From NCBI GenBank assembly GCA_019358875.1, contig JAHHIF010000038.1:1-64000 (forward strand): 64,000 nt of DNA, given 5' to 3'. This document shows, piece by piece, positions 42,712-51,833 of this stretch. How positions within the stretch are numbered: the first letter of the stretch is position 1; every line of letters begins with the position of its first letter. The notes under the pieces are model-generated. The model searched no databases, was not told the origin of the DNA, and saw only the letters and a list, made by a program, of their open reading frames with translations. The position numbers were made by a program, and so were the translations under genes. Source of the stretch: Symplocastrum torsivum CPER-KK1 (lineage in GTDB: Bacteria; Cyanobacteriota; Cyanobacteriia; Cyanobacteriales; Coleofasciculaceae).

Positions 42712-42948
42712 AATTATCTAATCCACGTTCCTTAGGCATAAACCGTTGGCAATACGATTGAGCTGCTTATAGATTTTTACACTCGCCACAAGTTAATTTT
42801 GCGATCGCGTCCTTTCTTGACACAAGCTTTACAATCTGAGCTACCTCTCTTAGCACTTTACAGTTCAAGAGTGGCTTCTCCTCCTTATTGGACTATAGCT
42901 TTTTGAGACACGCTCAAAAATAGTCTTACCCTGCCTCAACAAACAGGT

Positions 42949-44349
42949 TCAGGTCAGTCGTTTTGGTAAACGATCCTGCCGAATTAAATCCTCGTAGGTT
43001 TCTCGCTCCAAAATTAGCTGAGCTTCCCCTTCGTTTGCTAACACCGCTGCTGGTCGAGGTAGACGATTGTAGTTAGATGCCATGCTGTAATTGTAGGCTC
43101 CAGTGCCCATCACCACAAAGATATCTCCTGGCTCTGTTTGAGGCACGATTGCTTCTTTGATGAGAATATCTCCCGATTCGCAGTGTTTACCCGCAATGGT
43201 AACGGTTTGTGTGAGGGCAGCTGACATCCGATTAGCAACAACAGCGCGATATACCGACTGGTAGGTAATTGGACGAGGATTATCGGACATCCCGCCATCA
43301 ACTGCCAAGTAGGTTCGCATTTCTGGAATTACCTTACGGCTACCTAAAGTATAGGCAGTGACACAGGCTGTCCCAATAAGCGATCGCCCTGGCTCAGCAA
43401 GAAGCTTCGGTAAGGGCAACTGCTGCTCCTCACAAACGGCGACAAGCGCTTCACAAACCCCTTTTACCCACTCGTCAATACTTGGGGGATCATCTGATTC
43501 TGTATAACGAATCCCCAAACCACCCCCAACATTTAACTCTTGAATTCGCAACCCGTAGCGCGAGGCTTTATTCAGAGAATCTACAAGAACACCCGCCAAA
43601 TCTCTGTGAGGTTGCCTCTCAAAAATCTGAGAACCAATATGAGCGTGTAAGCCAATGCAGTTCAGGATTGGGTGTTGGCTAATAAAGGCAAAAACATCGT
43701 CTAAGGCGTTGGGATCAAAACCAAACTTACTATCGAGGTGTCCCGTGCGAATGTACTCATGGGTGTGACACTCGATCCCTGGAGTCAGCCGCAGCATAAT
43801 CCGAAGCGGTTGCTCTTGGAACGTCCCGGCAATGTCTGCCAAAGTCTGTAACTCTAGCCAGTTATCCACCACAATGGTGCAACCGCTCTTGATCGCTAAC
43901 TCCAGTTCAGCGATTGATTTGTTATTGCCGTGGAAATAGAGCTTCTCAGCACTGACACCTGCTTTGATTGCCGTATAGAGTTCACCGCCTGAAACCACAT
44001 CGATCCCCAAGCCTTCAGAAGAAGCGATCGCACAAACGGCAAGACAACTCCAAGCCTTAGAAGCATAGAGGACAAGTGATTCCCCTGTGTAGTAACGAGC
44101 AAAGGCATCGCGGTACTGGCGACAAGCCGTTCTTAGGGTTACCTCATCTAAAATATAGAGAGGGGAACCAAATTGCTCTACCAACGTCTTCACATCACAG
44201 CCACCAATTTCCAAGCAGTCATGGCTGTTGACTTTAGCCGACAGAGGTAGCAGTTCCTGATTGGGTGAACGCTCAGAGAGTGGACTAGTGGGTGAGGAGA
44301 GATACTGACATCCAGTATTTTGCACCTGGGCAGAGAAAGTCGATCGCAT
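42949..44349 (-). CDS. lysA: Diaminopimelate decarboxylase
   Basis: The 466-aa PLP enzyme converts meso-diaminopimelate to lysine. Lys98 in LYASKAW binds PLP; HGNNKS, GGGLGIRY (phosphate loop), and AEPGRSLIGTA are intact, and CESGD carries the active-site Cys from the second subunit. An N-terminal extension of about 35 residues precedes the family core and may be partly a wrong start. It is convergent with nothing; rimI is divergent 93 bases away. Confidence 0.95.
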   Translation of the reverse strand: MRSTFSAQVQNTGCQYLSSPTSPLSERSPNQELLPLSAKVNSHDCLEIGGCDVKTLVEQFGSPLYILDEVTLRTACRQYRDAFARYYTGESLVLYASKAWSCLAVCAIASSEGLGIDVVSGGELYTAIKAGVSAEKLYFHGNNKSIAELELAIKSGCTIVVDNWLELQTLADIAGTFQEQPLRIMLRLTPGIECHTHEYIRTGHLDSKFGFDPNALDDVFAFISQHPILNCIGLHAHIGSQIFERQPHRDLAGVLVDSLNKASRYGLRIQELNVGGGLGIRYTESDDPPSIDEWVKGVCEALVAVCEEQQLPLPKLLAEPGRSLIGTACVTAYTLGSRKVIPEMRTYLAVDGGMSDNPRPITYQSVYRAVVANRMSAALTQTVTIAGKHCESGDILIKEAIVPQTEPGDIFVVMGTGAYNYSMASNYNRLPRPAAVLANEGEAQLILERETYEDLIRQDRLPKRLT

Positions 44350-44451
44350 AATGTAATTGTTTTCCTTGGTTGGCTTTAAAGGCGGAACTGGCGAGGAGCC
44401 GACAAAGATGCTCCGCCTTGGGTCTCCTTAATCAGTGTACAATTGAGGGCT

Positions 44452-45105
44452 GTGACTTTCTTAGAACTCCATCCGCTAACAGCAGCAGAGCTGAGCGCAG
44501 TCGTGAAACTAGACGAACTGTGCTTTGGCGGACTTTGGACGCGATCGGGTTACGAGCGAGAGTTGGATAGTCCCAGCAGTCAGTTGCTGGTTTTAGAAGC
44601 GCGGCGAGAGACCAAGGAATCCGGATTCCCAATCGTATCGTCTGAAAGCTTTACTCAAAACTCGCTCAAGGCAGAGATTGAAGCCGACCCGACCTCTCAA
44701 AAATCCTTACTGGGATTAGGTTGTTACTGGTCGATTTTAGAGGAGGCTCATATTACAATTCTTGCGGTGCATCCAAACTACCAGCGTCAAGGGCTGGGTC
44801 AATTAATGCTGTATGCTTTGCTTCGGGATGCTAAAAAACGTCAGTTGGAGTGGGCAACCTTGGAGGTGAAGCCATCGAATCAAGCAGCATTGTCTCTTTA
44901 TCACAAGTTTGGCTTTACTGAAGCTGGACGACGCAGACGCTACTACAAAGACACGGGGGAAGATGCTCTAATTCTCTGGCGCGGCGGTCTGCAAGCGCAG
45001 GAATTTGAGGAAACTCTTACCCATTGTTACCAACAAGTAGAACGTCAACTCACCTTAGGGGATTGGCAACTGTGGACAGACGAAGCCATTGAGGAGGCAA
45101 GCTAG
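44452..45105 (+). CDS. rimI: RimI-type ribosomal-protein alanine N-acetyltransferase
   Basis: A GNAT acetyltransferase of about 217 aa. The core has LDELCFGGLWTRSGYEREL, AHITILAVHPNYQRQGLGQLML (acetyl-CoA loop), and ATLEVKPSNQAALSLYHKFGF followed by RRRYYKDTGEDALILW, which is diagnostic for RimI. A 40-residue insertion before the acetyl-CoA site and a C-terminal tail make it longer than E. coli RimI, as is usual in cyanobacteria. The start is GTG at 44452 or TTG at 44443; TACAAT just upstream could be a -10 box. Confidence 0.9.
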   Translation: MTFLELHPLTAAELSAVVKLDELCFGGLWTRSGYERELDSPSSQLLVLEARRETKESGFPIVSSESFTQNSLKAEIEADPTSQKSLLGLGCYWSILEEAHITILAVHPNYQRQGLGQLMLYALLRDAKKRQLEWATLEVKPSNQAALSLYHKFGFTEAGRRRRYYKDTGEDALILWRGGLQAQEFEETLTHCYQQVERQLTLGDWQLWTDEAIEEAS

Positions 45106-45161
45106 GGTATCAAACCAGCAATTGTTTGCTCAAAAAATTCGCCCTCTACAAGGAGGCTCAA

Positions 45162-45185
45162 ATGACTACTAGTCAAGCGAGATGA
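45162..45185 (+). other. Seven-codon upstream ORF with a consensus ribosome binding site
   Basis: AAGGAGG six bases before ATG starts MTTSQAR and then TGA, 184 bases ahead of clpC. The very strong Shine-Dalgarno for so short a frame suggests a leader peptide or the stub of a deleted gene. Confidence 0.4.
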
Positions 45186-45282
45186 GCATCCCTAAAGAGT
45201 TAGCTAATCCCTAAGGCAAAAACCTACATTCCCAAAGATCCCCACTGATTAGGTAGGGAAATCCCAACCAAAATCATTGCAT

Positions 45283-45308
45283 CCGGTTGTCGTAAAACAG
45301 ACAGCCGG
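45283..45308 (+). promoter_or_regulatory. Hairpin in the clpC leader
   Basis: CCGGTTGTC (45283-45291) pairs with GACAGCCGG (45300-45308) with one G-U pair. It lies about 60 bases before the clpC start, within the likely 5' leader. There is no T-run, so it is a structured leader rather than a terminator. Confidence 0.5.
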
Positions 45309-45368
45309 AGAATTGCCCTATGCTAAAATCAGCTTACACGGGCACGCAACAGGTGATGGAATTACGCC

Positions 45369-47837
45369 ATGTTTGAACGCTTTACAGAAAAAGCCATTAA
45401 GGTGATCATGCTGGCCCAGGAAGAGGCACGTCGCCTGGGGCACAACTTTGTCGGCACGGAGCAAATTCTCCTGGGTTTGATTGGGGAAGGGACGGGCGTC
45501 GCCGCCAAAGTCCTCAAGTCGATGGGTGTCAATCTCAAAGACGCTCGAATTGAAGTAGAGAAAATCATCGGCAGGGGTTCCGGCTTCGTTGCGGTAGAAA
45601 TTCCGTTTACCCCTAGAGCCAAGAGGGTTCTAGAGCTTTCTCTAGAAGAAGCTCGCCAACTAGGGCACAACTACATCGGCACGGAACATCTGCTTCTGGG
45701 GTTAATCCGGGAAGGAGAAGGAGTCGCCGCTAGAGTGTTGGAAAACTTGGGAGTTGATCTGACCAAGGTAAGAACACAAGTGATTCGGATGCTCGGTGAG
45801 ACGGCAGAAGTCTCAGCAGGAGCTTCCACCGGGCGCACAAAGACACCAACACTCGATGAATTTGGCTCGAATTTGACGGTGATGGCGTCCGAAGGCAAGC
45901 TTGACCCCGTGGTCGGGCGTGCTAAGGAAATTGAGCGGGTAATCCAAATTTTGGGACGCCGCACGAAGAACAACCCTGTGTTGATTGGAGAACCTGGGGT
46001 TGGTAAAACAGCGATCGCAGAAGGATTGGCTCAGCGGATTGCTAACAATGACGTACCCGACATCCTCGAAGAAAAGCGGGTCGTTACTCTGGATATTGGT
46101 TTGCTAGTTGCTGGCACCAAGTATCGAGGGGAGTTTGAAGAGCGCTTGAAGAAAATCATGGATGAGATTCGTCAAGCTGGGAATGTCATCCTAGTCATTG
46201 ACGAAGTTCACACCCTGATTGGTGCTGGTGCGGCGGAAGGTGCGATTGATGCCGCCAACATTCTGAAGCCGGCATTGGCAAGGGGTGAACTCCAGTGCAT
46301 CGGTGCGACAACGCTGGATGAATACCGCAAGCATATTGAACGGGATGCCGCACTGGAGCGTCGTTTCCAGCCTGTAATGGTTGGTGAACCGTCGGTCGAA
46401 GAGACGATTGAGATTCTCTACGGTTTACGCGAACGCTACGAGCAGCACCACAAGCTCAAAATCTTAGATGAAGCGCTAGAAGCGGCAGCGAAGCTTTCAG
46501 ATCGTTATATCTCTGACCGCTTTTTGCCCGATAAGGCAATTGACTTGGTGGATGAAGCCGGAAGCCGGGTTCGCTTGATCAACTCCCAGTTGCCACCAGC
46601 GGCGAAGGAGTTGGATAAGGAACTGCGTCAAGTGCTGAAGGATAAGGACGATGCGGTTCGTTCCCAAGACTTTGATAAGGCTGGGGAACTGCGCGATCGC
46701 GAAATGGAAATCAAAGCCGAAATTCGCGCGATCGCACAAAGCAAAAAGACTGAAGTGGGTGCCGAAGATGCTTCTCCTGTTGTTAATGAGGAAGACATCG
46801 CCCACATTGTTGCCTCTTGGACAGGTGTTCCGGTGAACAAGCTCACCGAGTCTGAGTCTGAGAAGCTGCTGCACATGGAAGATACCTTGCATCAGCGGCT
46901 GATTGGTCAAGAGGATGCCGTTAAAGCTGTCTCGCGGGCGATTCGTCGGGCACGGGTAGGCTTAAAGAACCCCAACCGACCCATTGCTAGCTTTATCTTC
47001 TCTGGTCCTACCGGGGTTGGTAAGACAGAATTGGCGAAGTCCTTAGCGTCCTACTTCTTCGGTTCGGAAGATGCGATGATTCGCTTGGATATGTCGGAAT
47101 ACATGGAGCGCCATACAGTTTCTAAGCTGATTGGTTCACCTCCAGGATATGTGGGCTACAACGAAGGTGGTCAGCTAACCGAAGCGGTTCGTCGTCGTCC
47201 TTATACTGTGGTGCTGTTCGATGAAATCGAAAAAGCACACCCCGATGTCTTCAACATGCTGCTGCAAATCCTTGAAGACGGGCGTCTCACCGATGCTAAG
47301 GGTCGGACAGTGGACTTCAAGAACACCCTGCTGATTATGACCTCAAACATTGGTTCTAAGGTGATTGAGAAAGGTGGCGGTGGTCTTGGCTTCGAGTTTG
47401 GCGAAAACCTTGCCGAGTCTCAGTACAACCGTATTCGATCGCTGGTCAACGAAGAACTCAAGCAGTACTTCCGCCCAGAATTCCTCAACCGTCTTGATGA
47501 GATTATCGTCTTCCGCCAGTTGACGAAGGACGAGGTGAAGGAAATCTCCGAGATCATGCTCAACGAGGTCTTTGGTCGCCTCACAGAACAGGGTATTACC
47601 TTGAAAGTGACCGACAAGTTCAAAGATCGGTTGGTGGAAGAGGGTTACAGCCCCAGCTACGGTGCCCGTCCGCTGCGTCGAGCAATCATGCGCCTCTTAG
47701 AAGATGTTCTAGCTGAGCAAATACTCAGCGGTAGCATCAAAGATGGAGATACCGCGATTGTCGATGTTGATGAGGCTGGTAACGTGAAGGTGCTACCTGG
47801 TGAGAAGCGAGAACTCTTACCTCAAACGGCTGAGTAA
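45369..47837 (+). CDS. clpC: ClpC, Hsp100 ATPase of the Clp protease
   Basis: The 822-aa unfoldase feeds ClpP-type proteases in the cytoplasm. Two N-terminal Clp_N repeats (about 1-145) precede D1 with Walker A GEPGVGKT (207-214), the middle UVR-type coiled domain (around 420-450), and D2 with Walker A GPTGVGKT (546-553), GYNEGGQLTEAVRRRPY and the C-terminal small domain. Length and motifs are those of ClpC rather than ClpA or ClpB. A terminator follows. The adapter and ClpP genes are elsewhere. Confidence 0.97.
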   Translation: MFERFTEKAIKVIMLAQEEARRLGHNFVGTEQILLGLIGEGTGVAAKVLKSMGVNLKDARIEVEKIIGRGSGFVAVEIPFTPRAKRVLELSLEEARQLGHNYIGTEHLLLGLIREGEGVAARVLENLGVDLTKVRTQVIRMLGETAEVSAGASTGRTKTPTLDEFGSNLTVMASEGKLDPVVGRAKEIERVIQILGRRTKNNPVLIGEPGVGKTAIAEGLAQRIANNDVPDILEEKRVVTLDIGLLVAGTKYRGEFEERLKKIMDEIRQAGNVILVIDEVHTLIGAGAAEGAIDAANILKPALARGELQCIGATTLDEYRKHIERDAALERRFQPVMVGEPSVEETIEILYGLRERYEQHHKLKILDEALEAAAKLSDRYISDRFLPDKAIDLVDEAGSRVRLINSQLPPAAKELDKELRQVLKDKDDAVRSQDFDKAGELRDREMEIKAEIRAIAQSKKTEVGAEDASPVVNEEDIAHIVASWTGVPVNKLTESESEKLLHMEDTLHQRLIGQEDAVKAVSRAIRRARVGLKNPNRPIASFIFSGPTGVGKTELAKSLASYFFGSEDAMIRLDMSEYMERHTVSKLIGSPPGYVGYNEGGQLTEAVRRRPYTVVLFDEIEKAHPDVFNMLLQILEDGRLTDAKGRTVDFKNTLLIMTSNIGSKVIEKGGGGLGFEFGENLAESQYNRIRSLVNEELKQYFRPEFLNRLDEIIVFRQLTKDEVKEISEIMLNEVFGRLTEQGITLKVTDKFKDRLVEEGYSPSYGARPLRRAIMRLLEDVLAEQILSGSIKDGDTAIVDVDEAGNVKVLPGEKRELLPQTAE

Positions 47838-47883
47838 GAAGCTTCACTTGAGTTAAGCAACGATCAACAGTTAGCTTTAAATT

Positions 47884-47919
47884 AAACGGTAGGGAGGTCA
47901 GTCTTCTCTACCGTTTTTT
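47884..47919 (+). terminator. clpC terminator
   Basis: AAACGGTAG (47884-47892) pairs with CTACCGTTT (47908-47916), ending in a T6 run. It lies about 45 bases after the clpC stop. Confidence 0.92.
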
Positions 47920-47940
47920 GTTATTACAACGCAACACCCT

Positions 47941-48729
47941 ATGTTCATCTGCCTCATTGCTGACTACGGCACAGGCGACCCAGCTTTTGCTGAGGTAGCA
48001 CAGCGTCTAACTGGGCTATTGCCTTCATCCCAAACTTACTTACTCTCAGTCCCTCCGTTTAGTACCCTCGCAACAGGGTTTTGGATTGCTCAACTTGGGC
48101 TGAATCCTGGTCCGGAAGAACGATTGATTTATCACAATTGCGCTCCTCGCAAGGATGACTCGGAACCGAGACCCGATAATGAAGGGGAGGGATTGACTTA
48201 TGCCCTACTGCCGAATGGGGTCAAGGTCGTTGGTGTCAACGCGGGTTACACACTTTCCTTTATCAAAAACCAAGTAAAAGCCTTACACATTCTCAATGTC
48301 TCTAGAGGTGGCTCACAGTTCCGTTCGCGGGATGTATTTCCTGGTGCTGCTGCTGCTATTGCTAAGGATGACCTCAGCCTCTTGGGAACAGCCCTGAAGC
48401 CTGAGCAAATCCCTGACCCACCAACTGACAGAGTTGCTTGGATTGATGGCTATGGGAACATCAAAACGACGATTCCTGCCTCAAGTATTAATTTGCAACC
48501 CCAAACTAAAGTGGTGATTCGGATTGGGGATGTAGTGAGTGATGCCGTGTACTCAGACGGTACATTTGATGTTCCGGAGGGGACTCTAGCGTTTGCTCCG
48601 GGGAGTTCCGGTTGGGCTATCGATCAAGGAGAACCTGTACGTTGGATGGAGCTTTTCTTACGCGGTGGTAGTGCTTGGGAACGCTTTGGTAGACCACGTG
48701 TGAATCAGTTTGTGACACGCATTGGTTGA
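47941..48729 (+). CDS. SAM hydroxide adenosyltransferase (DUF62 family)
   Basis: The 262-aa enzyme belongs to the fluorinase/chlorinase superfamily whose common members hydrolyse S-adenosylmethionine to adenosine and methionine. The N-terminal domain has LIADYGTGDPAFAEV, the middle has GYTLSFIKNQ and SRDVFPGAAAAIA, and the C-terminal beta-barrel has WIDGYGNIKTTI and LAFAPGSSGWAIDQGEP. Some residues differ from standard members (the usual DFG becomes DYG), so substrate use is not certain. It follows clpC after a terminator. Its 3' end overlaps the opposite ORF by 25 bases. Confidence 0.85.
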   Translation: MFICLIADYGTGDPAFAEVAQRLTGLLPSSQTYLLSVPPFSTLATGFWIAQLGLNPGPEERLIYHNCAPRKDDSEPRPDNEGEGLTYALLPNGVKVVGVNAGYTLSFIKNQVKALHILNVSRGGSQFRSRDVFPGAAAAIAKDDLSLLGTALKPEQIPDPPTDRVAWIDGYGNIKTTIPASSINLQPQTKVVIRIGDVVSDAVYSDGTFDVPEGTLAFAPGSSGWAIDQGEPVRWMELFLRGGSAWERFGRPRVNQFVTRIG

Positions 48730-49124
48730 ATTGGGAAGCAACTGGCGGCGATGAGAGGATTAGTGAGAGTTTGAGAGAAACAGGGCAAAAACTCGTTGAC
48801 TAAGGTTTTCAAATGAACCTCTCGGAGTTTAGCCAGTTGAATTAAAGCCTCAGCTCGTTCTGCATCTTGATGCTCTATCTGGTCTACATAAGTTAGTAGC
48901 TCCTGAGCCTCTGTGTCTGTAATCTCTCCATTCTCATTGCGCTGACGTAGATAAGTCAGCCTAATCTGGTTGTCTTCTGGCAGTCGGCGCTGAATAATTT
49001 GTAGTAACGCCTCTTCTTCTTGCCTTGAGGCTGTTACTTTGCTCGTCTGATTCGCTTGGCCGCACAAGGATTCTAAAAACTCAAGTGCTTTAGCCAAGCA
49101 TTCTCCTGGTAGTTGGTCAACCAA
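48705..49124 (-). CDS. Antitoxin-like small protein with a doubtful start
   Basis: The 139-aa frame resembles a family common in cyanobacteria with IQRRLPEDNQIRLTYLRQRN, ITDTEAQELLTYVDQIEHQD, AERAEALIQLAKLREVHLKT and LVNEFLP. The family is widespread and often sits beside toxin-like genes. The only start is a TTG at 49124. In-frame sequence upstream still encodes the family's usual N-terminus (TTAPTEIRQRAKELV) with AAC where ATG is expected, so the start codon may be lost. The tail after SQTL overlaps the SAM-hydrolase gene and may not be native. Activity is doubtful. Confidence 0.5.
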   Translation of the reverse strand: MVDQLPGECLAKALEFLESLCGQANQTSKVTASRQEEEALLQIIQRRLPEDNQIRLTYLRQRNENGEITDTEAQELLTYVDQIEHQDAERAEALIQLAKLREVHLKTLVNEFLPCFSQTLTNPLIAASCFPIQPMRVTN

Positions 49125-49421
49125 CTCCTTAGCTCTCTGACGAATTTCTGTTGGTGCAGTCGTGTTACACCTGGATTAACATATGCCTGGTTTGATTGTA
49201 TCTAAACATTAGGGTTGAAGAGGTTGGTGGAAGCGATCGCTCCTCTACGTCTTTGTGCAAAAGGCGATCGCAGGAATCCAACGAGGACTAGAGGATGTAG
49301 ACGCAGGTAGAACCCCCCGCTTGAGGCGTTTGACTAGGGAATGCAGCAAAAGTAGGGCATTATGAAGTTAGGACAGAAGCTCAAATTGAGGCAGTATACC
49401 TGTGGCTTAAAGACTGATCGC

Positions 49422-51149
49422 TTAACCCCTAGGAGACACAAAGCTTTTGAAAGACGTAAAGACCGGATTAGGATTAGTAGTCTGACTGACATAAATAGCA
49501 GTGCTAACCTTGCTAGAAACACTTTCGAGAGCATTAGCTTCAGATAATATTTCTGATAAATCTTTATCGATTACATTTGAAACAAATGCTAAAACGGCAG
49601 TTACAATTGGTAGCCATAATACAATCAAATCATTAATTGATTTATTGCTAATATTAGCTGCTTCAGGGGTGAAAGCAACTTGTGATAAATCAACCTTTTC
49701 ACCAATTATTGATTCCAGACACCTTCCCACAACAGCTATCAGAAAACTTTTAAATGCCAGGTTTCTGAATAAAGATATTTGCTTTTCCTCAATAGTAACT
49801 AAACTATGATTAGCCTGCTTTCTACTAAGCTCAATTTTTCGTGCATATATTGCTTTTGAAAGACTATGTACAAACAGAATATGCCTTGCCTTCTTGTCTT
49901 TAAATGCTTGATCATAGGAACTGCGACGCTCAAATAGCGCATTTTTACCTCGACTAGCGCTTGTACAATCACCAACAAATGCAAGCATTGGCTGGATGAC
50001 TTGCTCAATCCCTAGTTGAGATGAACTAAATCCTCTCTTCAGGGAGTATTCATAACCAAAGCTTCTGAATTCACCAGCAATACGCTTTTGTTCAGGACTA
50101 TTACTATACTGATCCCAAGTTTTGATTTCATTTTGGGTATTGTTATACTTGACTATTTGACTAATAGTATCTGCATCTGAACATTGGATAATACGGCAGA
50201 TAACTTTTACTTCTTTTAGATCGTACTTATTAATATCTACTGAACCAATTGAACCGGTTGTCTGGGCACCATTGATAATCGAAATACCTTGCAGAGTTGT
50301 TGTGCAATTCCGCTTACTTCCTTCAAATCCCAGTGTAAGAATAGTAATTCCATTGTTATATACCCAGAAGTTACTTGGCTCATTCTCTGCTGATTGTCGG
50401 ATGCCAGTGTTGATTTTTCAGCGCTTAGTTATACCTAGAAAACCTCGATAATTTGCCGAAAACAAGTCATCACCATATTTATTGAAAATATCTCTTAACC
50501 ATGTTCCGGGAACAGATAGTATCGCAGATTGCCATAAAGGTCCCATCTCAGTAAACTGAACTTGACTAGGACATTCAACGCTCTCCTTAACTGCAATAGA
50601 TGACTCTTGTGCCCAATAGAGACGCTCCAGGGTCTCAATTCCTAGTTCACGATAAACAACATTGATATTTGCCTCGCTTGGCAAACTTCTTGAAAGGTGG
50701 GTAGCGGTAGTAATCAGTTCCTTAGATACATTGACTGATTCTGGTAGATTATGAACATAAAGCAAATCAATCTGCTCTATATCTCCATTGTCTATAGCTT
50801 TACGGCAGTCCTTAATAATAGTTCTTAACCTATCAGGAACTTCATTTAAATCTCCCGACATTAGCCAAGCAGATGCCGTATTCAAATCAGACGCTTTGTT
50901 GGCAGGCGCACTGTCAACTTTCCTAGAAGAATAATAGCCTTGAGAGAAGACTAGTCTCTTTGAATCCCAGTCTAAATATATGAAGTCAATCTTTTTGTCA
51001 TTGCCGTCATCCGTAAGAGAATCAGCAGCTAATTGCTCTGCATCTAGATAGTCTAAATAAAGAGCCATTGACCAAGCTAAATAAGCATTACCTTCTCTAA
51101 ACTTTTCAATTAGTCCTGTATTCGCCTTGAATGCTTTGAGATAATCCAT
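49422..51149 (-). pseudogene. AIPR-type abortive-infection gene with one in-frame TGA
   Basis: One frame of 575 codons on the minus strand encodes a protein of the AIPR (abortive infection phage resistance) family. Codon 244 is TGA (50418-50420). Upstream are MDYLKAFKANTGLIEKF and SVPGTWLRDIFNKYGDDL, FSANYRGFLGITKR. Downstream, without a gap, come KINTGIRQSAENEPSNFW, VYNNGITIL and the hallmark QGISIINGAQTTGSIG, then a long helical region ending VSPRG. No other stop occurs. A CGA (Arg) to TGA change explains it. Only half of the domain can be made unless TGA is read through. Confidence 0.85.
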
Positions 51150-51315
51150 ACTAATTTTAAATTTTTAAGATAGCGTGGAACACGTTGAAACGTTTGTAAT
51201 GACTAGTATAATTTCACCGATGGACTAAAGCAAAAATTGGTACTCAATTTTCTTGTGTTGTTCCGATATCTAGAGTATTAGAATAGGTAGTTTCATCGCA
51301 AACGGAGAACCAACA

Positions 51316-51633
51316 ATGACAGAAGCAAAATCCACCCGCCAAGTTCGTCGGGGAAGATTATTCCCCCATATCCAGTGGTCTCCACAAAAGATAGCTCAGT
51401 CGAAAGCTGAAACAGAAGCGTTGTATCAGCGCTGCCAACTAATTTTTGATCGATTACAGCCTCAGCTAATCAAAACTCACAACAATTCGTATATTGTAAT
51501 TGAGCCAGATAGTGGAAACTATATTCTTGATAACGATAAAATAGCGATCTTACATAAAGTGCGCCAGACTTACCCGAATACTAAGACATTTTTGTTCCGA
51601 ATTGATGAAACAGGAGTTTCTGGAACAATATGA
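51316..51633 (+). CDS. Small partner gene of a retropepsin-like protease
   Basis: The 105-aa product (RQVRRGRLFPHIQWSPQKIA, then EALYQRCQLIFDRLQPQL, IVIEPDSGNYILDNDK and FLFRIDETGVSGTI) belongs to a family that in cyanobacteria is commonly paired with a small aspartyl (retropepsin-like) protease gene. The stop overlaps the next start by four bases (ATGA), matching that pairing. The function is unknown. The partner here is cut short. Confidence 0.65.
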   Translation: MTEAKSTRQVRRGRLFPHIQWSPQKIAQSKAETEALYQRCQLIFDRLQPQLIKTHNNSYIVIEPDSGNYILDNDKIAILHKVRQTYPNTKTFLFRIDETGVSGTI

Positions 51634-51833
51634 TTCAAGGCGAGTTTTGCGATGATGACGAGTTACTTTTTCCAATAGAGTTAATCAACGTAGCTACTAC
51701 TCATGAAGACGATCGCCCTTCCCAAGAATCTCGACTATGCGATCGCGTAATGTATAGGTACTTCACTCTTCATTTCAATTGGAACGTACCGAAGATTCTC
51801 CGGTTTTTCAGGCTGGAAATCCGAAGAGAATAA
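51630..51833 (+). pseudogene. Truncated retropepsin-like aspartyl protease stub
   Basis: The first 20 residues (MIQGEFCDDDELLFPIELIN) resemble the opening of clan AA aspartic proteases of cyanobacteria, which continue to a D-T-G catalytic motif. Here the rest is replaced by unrelated sequence, and the frame runs 64 bases into the opposite gene. No DTG or DSG motif is present, so it cannot be active. Confidence 0.55.

Larger units (their letters stand above)
42268..42948. other. Repeat-rich spacer between lysA and cdaA
   Basis: No gene is seen. It holds a 14-bp inverted repeat (TAGGTATAAATCAA at 42356-42369 with its complement at 42510-42523), a hairpin TAGGGGCA/TGCCCCTA (about 42565-42592), and the MITE at 42616-42711. 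Confidence 0.6.

Noticed and set aside
45362..46910. Minus-strand frames opposite clpC
   Set aside because: Mirror frames of a highly conserved gene, Ser/Arg-rich with no support.
49501..49809. 102-codon plus-strand frame within the AIPR gene
   Set aside because: Shadow of the minus-strand AIPR frame, whose motifs are unambiguous.
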